Part shown: positions 37,110 through 48,300 of the stretch, piece by piece
Layout: every line of letters begins with the position of its first letter
How positions within the stretch are numbered: the stretch's first letter is position 1
Assembly (NCBI GenBank): GCA_017979445.1
Contig: CM030716.1
Coordinates: 11,807,276-11,871,275 of the forward strand
Direction of reading: 5' to 3'
DNA: 64,000 nt
From: Akebia trifoliata
Taxonomy: Eukaryota > Streptophyta > Magnoliopsida > Ranunculales > Lardizabalaceae
Made by a program: the position numbers and the translations under genes
Notes under the pieces: model-generated
Seen by the model: only the letters and a program-made list of their open reading frames with translations
What the model was told of the DNA's origin: nothing
Databases searched by the model: none

Positions 37110-37190
37110 TACACGTGGCATTTTAAGGAGGTATTTCAAATTTTGGGATAAATGTCGGGGCGTGAAATAAATTCTAAAAAACCACGTGTC
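37110..37190. promoter_or_regulatory. Two oppositely oriented G-box/ABRE sites upstream of BASS1
   Basis: ACACGTGGC at 37111-37119 and its reverse-complement form CCACGTGTC at 37182-37190, about 70 bp apart and 125-205 bp upstream of the ATG. ACACGTGGC is the canonical ABRE/G-box for bZIP and bHLH factors, often seen in light- or ABA-responsive plastid genes. Function is inferred from motif and position. Confidence 0.55.
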
Positions 37191-37281
37191 TAGTAATCTA
37201 AAGGGTTCCTTCAAAATTTGAAACGGGCTGCCCGCTTTGGAGTCAGACTCATCCCCAAGGCCAAGTGGGAACACTGTCACT

Positions 37282-37283
<2 letters not shown>

Positions 37284-37315
<32 letters not shown>
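37284..37315 (+). repeat. (GA)n microsatellite abutting BASS1 start codon
   Basis: About 16 GA units run directly into the ATG at 37316, in the leader. GA/CT runs in leaders are common in plants. Confidence 0.9.
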
Positions 37316-37320
<5 letters not shown>

Positions 37321-40300
37321 GTCCTCTCTGTTTAACGTGAGAGGTGTGATTCAATTTGAAGCAAAACCAAACACAACCCATTCAAGAACTAAAACATTTC
37401 TCTCCAATTTCAAACCCTATTCTACTTTGATCTTCCCAACTCACTCTTCATCTCTACTCAGATCAACATCTCTAATACTACCCACTAAACACAATCTCTT
37501 TTGTAAAACTTCAACAAATTCAAACCCATCATCATCTCTCCCACTTCACTCCGCCAATTCAACTCCCACCACTAGTGGCAAAGACCGTAGTCTTCTCGGT
37601 TGGATCGAATTGGTGGGAGAAGTGTTATCTACAGCATTTCCAATATGGGTGGCATTGGGATGTCTTCTTGGCCTCATTAAACCAAATTCCTTCAATTGGA
37701 TTCAACCCAAATGGACTATTATGGGTATTACACTCACTATGCTTGGTATGGGTATGACCCTTACTTTCGACGATCTTCGAGGCGCTCTAGCTATGCCCAA
37801 GGAGTTACTCTCTGGCTTCGTTCTACAATACTCGGTTTGCCCATACATTCTACTCTCTTGTTTTTTTTATGTCAATTGAGATTTAGTTACACTTTGCTTG
37901 ACATTAAATTGATGTTTAGTTGGCTAAAATGATGAATGAGTATTACTTGTTTTTGAGATTGAACTATAGAACACTATTTAAAAAATCTGTTTTAGAAATT
38001 GCTTAAATGGTATAAGATGCTAGTAGGGAACTCCAAAAATTTGCTTGGATTGGTGTTTTTGGGCCCAACAATATTCTTTGTTGGTTAAGTTGAATGAATC
38101 TTGTTTTAGGGCGTGTTCGGACTTTGGGTACTGTTCTTTTGATGCCCTTGTCCAATTTTGTGTCTAGACTTAATCGCGTGATGGTAGACCATCGTTTATA
38201 GGAATCCAATATTTAAAAATAGTATCTAGAAGAACTGGAAAAGTGTAAACAAGAACAGATATAATTTGATCATTATGGGCAAATCCAAATCTTTGTAGAT
38301 AGAGCCAATCATTAGTTCCCAACCATGGGGCGAGTGGAATTCAATATATAAATCAGTTGATAAAATGATAGAAAAAGCAGAATTAAGAATGACAATAGCG
38401 CAAAAGGTGGCAAAAGTGAGTTGAGTGTGGCCAACTTGCTGACCTCTACAACGCCAAATTTGCAAACACAAAATTGTGAAAGCGGTTTTTGATCCCAGGT
38501 CTGAGGTATCATCTCCATCTAAATAGCCAGATATAGCTCCCTATTCTCTTAAATATAGGCTTTTGAGTCTCCATTTTGTCCGTCTACGTCTTCAGCATTT
38601 GTCAATGACAATTGGGTGTTATGAACACATTTTTGAGCTCATAGTTCCATCCTCTCAAAACGACCTTTTGTTATTTCAACTAGCACATCATATGACGGTT
38701 TAATGGATTACAACATTACAACTGAACTACCGACACATGGTGACCATGCACAAGAAATTTTAGATGCAGATTTGACATTTCATCCACTCCCATGTATTAT
38801 GAATAAGGACTAGATCTCATTGTAAGGGGGAGAGTAGGAGGACTTTTCTAACTTGTAACAACAGTCTTTGTACTGAAATTGGCCCTCAAAGCCCAGGGAT
38901 GTAGTTGATGAATCTAATGACAAACCCTGTAAGAATTCAGCATGTCTTTTCTTCTTAAAGTTTTGTAATGCACATTGGATTATGGTTGTTCATTAAAGCC
39001 GGGAATTTGATCCAATAATTGTTTGTTATAAATTATCGTTATCGAGGTAAATCTCAAGGCATGAATGACTACTCAGATTTTTATCCCGATAGTGCTTATT
39101 GATATAAACCTGAACTTCTCAATCAATGGACCCCATGGAGACCTTTTTGTCATAAACAAGCTTTTTCAATTGATTTACCACCTAATAAGTGCATCTTTTC
39201 TCGAGTTCTCTGGCCTTTATATTTCTGGCAATCCAAACCATCGTTTGGATGGTTGGGATGATCCAGTAGGGCTGAATATAAGTCCATAAATCTTCTGGAT
39301 CAGGCCACAATTTCGACTGTTTTGGTTGGTTAGAAATTAAGAATATTGGCCCCTTGAATCGGGGCTATAGTTGATATTAAAATGATGATAGTAAAGAGAA
39401 ATGTTAGGCTTCAGTTTGTTTGGCCTAAATATGCATCTAAAAGAAAGCGTGACTGGTCGCAGATAATGCCATTATCGGGATTCTTTGTGAGCAAACTCTT
39501 AAAGCTTCCTTCCTGTTATGCAGCTGGTTTGATATTAGTTGGTTGCTACCCTGGAGGTATGTTTGTGTTTGTAATGTATTTACGTTTTTTATCCCATTTC
39601 TTCCCCCTTTTATTAGTTTTCTGGTTAATTATGGTGCAGGAACCGCAAGTAATATTGTCACATATATAGCTTGGTATGTGAATTCTAAAAAGTTTCATAA
39701 TCCATTTTACTTACAATGTTACCAGAGAAATCCTAATGTGTTTGTTGCATTTCAGAGGAAATGTGGCTCTCTCGGTCTTGATGACAGCAGCAAGCACGCT
39801 ATCTGCTGTGGTATTGAAACCATCACCACTTTTATCATATATTCTTCTTTTCAAGTAGCTCGGTTTTCTTCCATGGTTTTTGGAGGAGTCCTGATTTTCT
39901 GACACCCCCTCTCACACACACCCCTTGACGTGCCATGGGTTAGAACCATAGATTTTTTCCCTCGGGATACACAACTCCACATATTTATGGGGATGTACAG
40001 TTGTGTATCCCGAGGAAAGAATCTATGGTTCTAGCACATGCCACGTCATGGGGCATATGGGGGCGTCAGAAAATCATTAATCTTTTTCGAGAGCTTACAT
40101 TGCCACACCAATTTTTTTGTAGTACTCCAAATGATGAAATTAAATGCGGTGTTTGGGGTGCGGATAACCATTCTTCCTATGAATAATGCATCCGGTTTTC
40201 ATCTCTTCGTCTCCAAATAAGCTCTTCGATTTGAGATTCTACTCATGTGTGTAAAAAGATCTTTGAGCTCTAAAGGGACTAGTTATGAGAGTAATCATGG

Positions 40301-41702
40301 CTGCTGTCGGATGTCCATCGCAGCTGCTCCCTTCTTCTTTTTTATCCTTTTTTTCTTTTAGGACACCTTTTACAGTCTATATCCTTATTTGATGTTATCT
40401 ACTTATATATAATTTCATTAATAGGTCAACCATAACAAAAAAATTGGTGTGGAAATATAAGCCCTCAGTTTAAATGACACTTTTAACTGTTTGGTTTGCT
40501 ATTGCAGGTGATGACCCCTTTTCTCACAGCCAAACTTGCTGGGCAATTTGTCACAGTAGATGCGGCTGGCCTTCTTATCTCCACATTACAGGTTGGTGGG
40601 TTGTTTTTCCTTGGTACCCTTCCGTCTACATTTTTTCATGTTTGACATGTGCCATGCACAACAGGTCGTGCTTCTCCCTGTAGTGGTTGGTGCTCTACTA
40701 AACCAATATTGCCGAAGTGTGGTTAAGGTAGTGTCTCCTTTCATGCCACCCATTGCCGTGTTAACTGTAGCTGTTTTATGTGGTAATGCAATTGCCCAAA
40801 ATGCTTCTGCGATCCTTATGTCCGGTCGACAAGTTGTTCTTGCTACATGTCTCCTCCATGCGTCTGGCTTTCTATTCGGTTATATACTTTCAAGGATGCT
40901 TGGGCTTGATGTGTCATCCTCGCGCACCATCTCCATTGAGGTTGGCATGCAGGTAAGTAACGCATTCCATCCAAGGGTGTGTATGTTAGAGAAAATGTTT
41001 TCCCGATAAAATGGATTTTGTAAGAAAATGCTTGATTGTAGCTGGGAAAATGGCAAAAAGGGAGGTGGTTTGGTCATTTCCCACTGACGAGAAAATCATT
41101 TTCCAAGAGGTTTCCAGTTGGAGAATATAGTATAACCCCAAGGAGTTGGCCTAGTGGCAAGCCGAGCCTTGATAAGCTCCCAAGGAAGGGTAGGTCAAGT
41201 GTTCGAAACCCCACGAAGCAATGAATTCCTTGGGACCGCCCTCCAGGGTCCGGTTGACCTTCGACTCAGCCAGTTGGACGCCATGTAGGACTTTCTGAGG
41301 GGGTGTTGCGTGTGACCGTGGGATTAGTCTCACCCGAAGAGTGGGGATACCCACTATAAGTGAGAAAAAAACAGGTCGGAGAATATTTTTCCCACCAAGA
41401 CCGGATGTGAGTTTCCAATGGAAATGCATAATATAATACCTGCAAATAACATTTTTCCGCACAATCATAAATTCCCTAGGGGATTTTTTACCTCTGAATT
41501 TCTTCATTTTTACTTCAAGTATACTTGACTTTTAACGTCTACCTTTCAGAACTCGGTGCTTGGAGTGGTTCTTGCTGGTCAGCATTTCGGAAATCCCTTG
41601 ACGGCAGTACCTTGTGCAGTTTCCAGTGTTTGCCACTCAATTTTCGGCAGTGTGCTAGCTGGAATCTGGAGATGCACTACACCGACCCATAAGCAGGATT
41701 AG
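37316..41702 (+). CDS. BASS1: Plastid BASS1-type sodium/metabolite cotransporter, with a TGA at a splice junction
   Basis: Seven exons: 37316-37834, 39463-39556, 39640-39673, 39756-39810, 40508-40591, 40665-40952, 41550-41702; all GT-AG; 1227 nt, 408 codons. Residues 1-85 are a Ser/Thr-rich plastid transit peptide. The rest is the SBF/bile-acid-cotransporter fold with hydrophobic helices, the signatures [52 protein letters not shown] and [17 protein letters not shown]. The wording best matches Arabidopsis BASS1 (At1g78560), an inner-envelope protein of unsettled substrate. Oddity: joining exon 3 (ends TG) to exon 4 (starts A) gives codon 216 = TGA where the family has Arg (ARGN). Every other codon is open, so this is a fresh nonsense change, a sequencing error or a recent pseudogene. 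Confidence 0.88.
39893..40074. mobile_element. Foldback MITE in BASS1 intron 4
   Basis: 182-bp near-palindrome: GATTTTCTGACACCCCC at the left, GGGGGCGTCAGAAAATC at the right; inner arms CCATAGATTTTTTCCCTCGG with GATACACAACT pair with AGTTGTGTATCCCGAGGAAA. Shares the ACCATAGAT...GATAC core with the copies at 33905 and 60675, but has different ends. Confidence 0.75.
41129..41377 (+). mobile_element. tRNA-derived SINE in BASS1 intron 6
   Basis: A-box-like TGGCCTAGTGGCAAG (about 41148) and B-box GTTCGAAACCCC (about 41201) form a pol III promoter. The 3' end is A-rich (GAGAAAAAAAC), and both sides carry the 9-bp target duplication GGAGAATAT (41120-41128 and 41378-41386). Same orientation as the gene. 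Confidence 0.85.
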
Positions 41703-42630
41703 CACCGAAACAAATTCATATACGTTCGATAAGGATTAGAATCGGTATGCTTGTGTTCTTGCTTCTCTAATTTTATTGCCCAAGCATTGGAGTAAATCAT
41801 AATTGATTATTTCATCATTTGTTGTTGAAATTAAGAGGGATTTAGTTGTTCCTTTTCCTAACTTGAATTTTTTTTAATAAGAATTTTCATCAACAATGCC
41901 AGTTTTATAGTATGGATGGTTCACGATTTTGATTCATTTCAGCTCACATACGGCCTTGGTATCTATCTATATATTATAACCAAGCTGAGATGCCTGAGTT
42001 GCAATTTTTATGCTTAAAACAGTGCTGCCGTTTGACTATGTACTATTGTAGTTTAAATTTGTGTGTTTCAAATTGTTATTAAAGATTTGATTCTTCAAAA
42101 ATCTAAGGTTGTGTTGTTTTCTGTCTATAAAAAGCACGTTTGAGAGTCAAAAATCTTGGTGCTCATATGGCTTTCGGATTCCCACAAAAGCTAGAAGCCA
42201 AAAGTGGGTTGGAGCCAGTTAATTCATCATAAATTTACCCAAAAATCAATAATCAAAAGCCAAACTTTACCTACACAAACCCACGTGAGAGAAGGGGCCC
42301 AAAAGATTTTGTCCAACAGCCAAGGCATCCCGGCCTCTTAAAGCCCCCGACAAATCCTCGGGCACCATCCCTCCCCCAACACATACCAAGTAATTTTTGG
42401 GATAAATCCTTGAGGATGGCTTCCAAGGAGCAATTCAACATCAAGACCTTTGTTTCTTGAGGCATGGTCCTGGTCATTGCTCCAACTTTCATTATCAAGC
42501 TTAGATTAAACCCATCTTCCCCTCTTGACCCAGACCCTATCTTTTGTGTACATCATTGTTACTCAAAAAAATAATAATAATAATAAATAACAATGTTCAT
42601 AGGAATTTTTTATAATAATTTTATAGAATA
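41703..42630. other. BASS1 3' flank; no further gene
   Basis: Likely contains the 3' UTR; poly-A signal not fixed. A short Gly/Cys-rich minus ORF at 42271-42498 shows no known domain. Confidence 0.5.
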
Positions 42631-42745
42631 ATGCTGAAGTGACCTAAAGATTAGACCTCACATCGCACACCCCCATCCTAAAGTGAAAGTGTATGGGAAC
42701 CATAGATGCTTTTCCTCGAGATATAAGTGATATAAGTGAAAAAGC
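42631..42745. repeat. Half copy of foldback MITE family
   Basis: Starts AATGCTGAAGTGACC and continues to GGGAACCATAGATGCTTTTC and GAGATATAAGTG, matching the left half of the foldback family (33905, 60675). The right arm is missing. Confidence 0.45.
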
Positions 42746-43118
42746 TTAAAAAACCAATCGAGCTTCTATTGGCACCCCAACTTTTACTTATTCTCAAACA
42801 TTCACTTATGATTGTGTTTCAAGTGTGGAATCTATAGTGCCCATTCATGCATTGGCATAATCAAGCAACATCATATTGTGATCCTTTAGGGTTTCACATA
42901 ATGAAAGGTGCGCTGATAGTAAAATAGGTTCAAAAAATTGATTTTATTTTAATTGTTTCTGTCACTTAATCATTTGACATCTCTCATCTTCATTGCCACT
43001 AAGGTTTAAAATGCCTCTAGGCAAGGAGAAAAATCACGATGGTCAATATTTTGTTCCGGTCTTGGTTGAAACCAGAATGTCGTAAACGAAACATTTTGAA
43101 ATGGTACGAAACCCAAAC
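42746..43118. other. Intergenic; nothing recognised
   Basis: AT-rich, no ORF or repeat of note. Confidence 0.4.
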
Positions 43119-43472
43119 ATGGTTTTAAATCTCGGCCTCATTCAGAAACGATACGGATACAGGTTCTCTCAACATTCACATCATCTAACGAGATAAACAA
43201 GATGTCTCAAACGATATTTTGAAAATCTCAGCCAAGTCATTAAAACTCGACTAAGTCAACCAGGATTTTGTAGAATTTGATTAACATAATTGATTTTTTT
43301 TTTTTTAGAATTTAAATATTTATTATAACTAAAACATGGTTTAATGACTAAATGCTTTCTAATATACCTTATTTTATTAAAATATTTTCATTTAAATATA
43401 TGTAAAACAATTATTATAAATAGAGTTAAATGGATTGTCTCAACCCAAGTTTTGAAACCATGAATCCAAACC
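43119..43472. mobile_element. MITE of CATGGTTTTAAA type, copy 1
   Basis: Left end CATGGTTTTAAATCTCGGCC, right end CAAGTTTTGAAACCATG; AT-rich interior. Target duplication not clear. Confidence 0.5.
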
Positions 43473-43747
43473 TTGATGACCGCCACCCCCACTGCCACCA
43501 TGGAGTATTATTCAAGTACAAGATCTAGGTGGGGTAGTAGCTAGAATTTGAGTAGAAATGCCTTTGCGGAAGTCCTATTGGGAAAGATGTCATGGTATTA
43601 GATTTGACAATAAATGAAATATTTATCTAATTTGTGGCTTCAGATCTTTGGTTCGAAAAGACTTTTTTTTTTTTGGGACCAACATCTGCATTATATGATG
43701 TAAATGTTGCTTGTGAACATCTCCCCAATAGAACTCTTTGTTGACAA
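43473..43747. other. Intergenic; nothing recognised
   Basis: No coding or repeat signal seen. Confidence 0.4.
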
Positions 43748-43975
43748 CAGTGTTTTAAAACTCGGTTTCGCGTCTCGTCTCATCCAAGTCTAATACTGAG
43801 TTGTCTCAGATGAGTTTTCCAATATGTTTGAGATGTCTCGTTCAAAAAATCAAAAAATTGAATGTGAGGTATTAAATCTCAGTCAAAAAAGTGACTTGTG
43901 CATTTGTATCGTTCAGCCTTGATACCGAGTTAACTCAGATGATACATCTCAGTCTCAGACGAGTTTTGAAACCAT
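43748..43975. mobile_element. MITE of CATGGTTTTAAA type, copy 2
   Basis: Left end CAGTGTTTTAAAACTCGG, right end CGAGTTTTGAAACCATG, flanked by GTTGACAA (left) and GTTGACAG (right), a near-perfect 8-bp duplication. The interior is rich in GAGATGTCTC-like words in both orientations. Confidence 0.6.
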
Positions 43976-45393
43976 GGTTGACAGCCGAATGTTGGAAGTT
44001 CATTTTGGGTTTTGCTACCAATTCTCAATACTACAAGACCAATCTCCACAACCCCACCTTCCAAACACATGTTTAAAGATAATGGTACCAATACATAGGT
44101 TAAGAAGTAGGAAACTCTAGTAAGCAAACTTGAAACGATGATATGTCAGACAAAACTAATGGTCAAGTAGGGTTATAGAGCAACAACCACTTATTGTTTC
44201 TGTTATCCATTAAAAGATTGAAAGAAAAAAAATGAACATTGGTGGGATGATACCCAAGTAGCATTAATCTTCTATTAAGAATGATGCTTCCCCCTCTGAT
44301 CATAAAGTGGTTCAATTTCATACTTTCGATCAAATTCCCACTCTCAATATAGAACCTTTTCCTAGCATTTCCTATAACTAAGAACACAAATTTTTTTATC
44401 ACTAACAAAAATTAACTAAACATAGATGTGGATATTGCGATGACGAGAGATAACACAAGGACATATAAAATTAAAATGAATAAACGTGAGGGGATTCACG
44501 AGTCAAGCAGAATTTTATGAAGTACAATGAAGGCCAATGATGGTACCAATGAAAATGAGCATTTAAGTATAAGTTGAAAGACTCTAAAAAGGTGATAGGA
44601 AAGCCAAAAACAAAGCTAATTGAGATTAGGAAAAGTATATTCGAAAAGACATACCTTGGTAGAAGAAAAATCTCCAGGCAATGGGGGTTTTTGTGGGGGT
44701 AAGTTAGACTTGTACCCACGAACTCAAAATTGCATTGCAATGTCTCAACAAATCGAGCCATGTGATATCATCCCAAAACTCTTAAACTCATGATCAAAAT
44801 TAATTAAACTCATGTGATGTTGCGTATGCGCCCGTGGGATGCCCATAAATAAACAATCGTGGTGTCATCATAGTCACCAAAGTCTCTGACTTCTTGAAAA
44901 AGTCGCGATTAGATTGTGAATATTTTCCTTCACTGATTTAATCACGTCTTTTTAATAATACATGACTTTTACGAACTTTGCAATTAAATCACGAATAATA
45001 CATAAAATAATGAGAATGACATTGATTTGATGTTTTTGATCTGTTAATGAATCCTAATCCGGACTCATGATTGTGGTATATTTTATATTGTGAATAATAT
45101 AAACCTTGAATCTGTGATTACTTGTTGTGGAACATGAGAATTCTTGATTTATCATTCTAGTTAATATGGAACTTGATGATATAATATGAAAACACCCGCT
45201 CATTGGAACAATTACATAGCCCTATCCTAGCTCGATTTTTTCCCGACTTTTTTCCGATGTTTCCCGATTTTGCCCAATTTTCCCATGCCGACTTATTCCT
45301 GAACCCCGACTTGGTAACTATGGGTGTCATAAGAAAACTTTCACTAATCTATCAACATGACAACTCATTTACATTAATATGTAATAACGTTTC
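43976..45393. other. Intergenic between BASS1 and PGPP1 (convergent 3' ends)
   Basis: No recognised gene. Minus-strand ORFs at 44163-44408 and 44471-44761 show no known domain. C/T-rich words CCCGATTTT/CCCGACTTT repeat near 45230-45310. Confidence 0.45.
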
Positions 45394-48300
45394 TTACAGA
45401 TATTGTGGAACCTTCACACACTGCATGGCTTCTGGCATGAGGCTGTGATCGGTGGGTTTCAACCCTCTCTGATGCCAATAGTTTAAGAGAGAAGCTTCCA
45501 ATTTCCTAACCTGAATTTTTTTACATTAGCAGTACTCACCAAGTTCTAGCAACAACAAAGAAATATATCCCTAGAGAGCTCCATCACCTTGATTTCTACT
45601 ACAATCCAAAGAAGTTATAAAACAAGGAAATGAAAGTGAAGGAAAACTAACCTGCTTAACGACAAAAGGCTCCTCAAGACTAAAGGGTTCGGTTAAAATA
45701 GTCAGAAACCCATTTTGATTTCCATAAACAATGTCTGTAAAAGGCCGATCACCAACCTGGCGTGCAGAAATTGGCCACATAAGTAAATAGAAATGATATT
45801 GAACCACTGAACGTGTACAGATATCTACCATGACAAGTAGTGAGGATGCACAACCAAAATATTTTTCAATGTCCTCGGCTGTTCCAGCTGGCTTCTTCAC
45901 CCCTGAAGTTTAACATACATAAGTTAATTAAGTAGTACAAATTAACATAAAGTGATAACTTGGGTAAAATATCCTCCCAAATGGTTAAGACATGGAAGCA
46001 TTTGCTTGTGGAGTTTTCGAAATTTATTCTCAAAATTTTACCTAAATTCTACAGTAGGATGGTTTCCAAGGTAGGGATTCCTTTCTAGGAGGATCACTAG
46101 TGTCTCACATTGCCTCTTAAAATGCAATTTCCAAATTGTTTTCTATTTTCATTAAAAATAAAAAATAAAAAGCAATTCAAAATTATAGTTTCCTTCTATC
46201 AATTACTTTTCCTAAATGATACTAAACTCTCAACTTTTAATCATTGTCTTCCACCTCTTCGTGCAAACATCCATAGCAATTCACCTATGTTGTATAGTTA
46301 AACTCTCTCTTGGAATAATATTACAATCTTTGCATATAAAGTTTTCCTTACTTCTTAAAAGGAGAAAAGTTGATATGCCTTTTGATTGTTCCAATTGTAA
46401 AAGGAATTTTAGAATTGGTATTTGCTAAATTAGGTTGTTGTGACAAAGTCAAGGATTCTAACTACTATCTCAGTTCTCACACCAAACATTGTCCTCCATG
46501 GACTATTTCATATCTATATTGGCTTTCCTTATATGCACATTTAGGTCCCTTACTATCGAAATACTTTCTACATCTAGAATTTTTCATTTTATTGATAGGT
46601 AAAGGCAACATATATTAAAAGGTGGTCGAGGAGACCAACAAGAAAAGAAAAAGAAAAAGAAAAAAAAACAAACAAACCAACCCAGCGATTTAGACAATCT
46701 ACATTTTAAATCCCATCTCCCCATAAAGTCTTCAAGGAAGACACCTCTAAACTCAACAAAGGCCTTACACCAAGAATAGAGAGAACCTTTAATAGAAACA
46801 AAATTTTCCTCTAAGGGTATGTTTGATTGCATGGAAAGTCACTTTCCATGGAATTTGAAATCCATGGAAAATTAGTTGTGGAAAATAGGTATGGTTGGAA
46901 AATCAAATTCCATTGTTTGATTTCACTTGGATAAAATCATGGAAAATTATGAGAAAAAAGAAGAAGAGGAGAAGGAGGAAGAAGATGAGAGGAGGGGGAG
47001 AGGAAGAAGAAGATGACGAGGAAGAGGGAGGGGGGAGGATGTGGTGACGGTGGCAACGAAGGTGGTGGCGGCACAACGGCGACGGTGGCGGTGGCGGCGA
47101 TGACGGCGACAACGGAGATAAGCAAGGAAGATGGGGGGAGAACGTGGTGGTGGTAGTGGTGGTGGTGGCGGAAGAGGTGAGGGATGAAGAAGAAGGAGAA
47201 GAAGAAAAAGAAGAAGAGAGAGAGATAAAGTGGTCGGAGACGGAGCCGACGGCAATGACGACGATGGCGAGGTTAGTGTAATGGTGGTGGTGGTGGTGGT
47301 GGTGGTAGTGGTGGTGGTAGGGAAGAATTGAGAATGGAAAATATGGGTGGATTTCATTTTCCCACCCATATGGGTGGGAAAGTGAAATCCATGATTTAGT
47401 GGATTTTTTGAATGGGGTGGAAAATGAATTTCCATTTCCATGTGCAATCAAACACTTGAAAAATGTCATTTTCCATGGAAATTGATTTTCCACCCTATTT
47501 TCCATGTGCAATCAAACATACCCTAAGGTCATTTCTAACCTATTGAAGACTCGGTGATTTCTTTCTTTCCACACCCCCCAACACATCACAAATGGAATAA
47601 TGGACCACACAATTTGTTTTGCCGCTGTGAAAGATGCACCCATACTCGGCCAAGACTCGAAAAGGGAATTCATCGACCGAGGAAGACAGTCCACAACCCA
47701 AATAAGCCCACGTGCAATGAAGCAAAAGGTGGCTAGTAGTCTCCCCACCCCTTTTACTCATGATGCAATAACTCGGAGAGCAAAACCCCCTTCAAATCAA
47801 ATCGTCCATGGTGAGGATACTATACCAAGTCGCATACCAAATAAAATAAAATAAAAAAGCAATCTTAGACGGGACTTTTGGACCCCAAATAGCCACAGAA
47901 GGAAAATTCCCTGCCCCATTAGAAATGAGGGAACGATAAAACGATCTAACCGAAAAAAACGCCATCCTTGTACTCTTTCCAAATACTTGTATCCGTTGAG
48001 TCCCGGACACGGGAGTATCTACTAGCCATCTCGTCAACAACGATATCTCATCCACCTCCCTATCATTAAAAGCCCGTCCAAAACCAAAATCCCAACCAAT
48101 CATTCCAACACTAACCACCAAAAAATCAGAAAATGTAGCCCCTTTCTTGGAAGACAACTGAAAAAGGAGAGGAAAACTATTTTCAACAACGTATCCCCAC
48201 ACCATAAATCCTCCCAAAAATGCACCCGCCTACGATCCCCCCACCTTAAACCTTGCTCTTTGATGAAAGAACTGAGACATCTTTAACATACTCTTCCATA

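Noticed and set aside
46903..47511. 202-codon minus-strand ORF (and overlapping 166-codon ORF), His/Ser/Pro-rich
   Set aside because: It lies wholly inside the MITE at 46815-47523 and is produced by GGT/GAA-type triplet repeats read on the other strand; composition is the only cause of its length.
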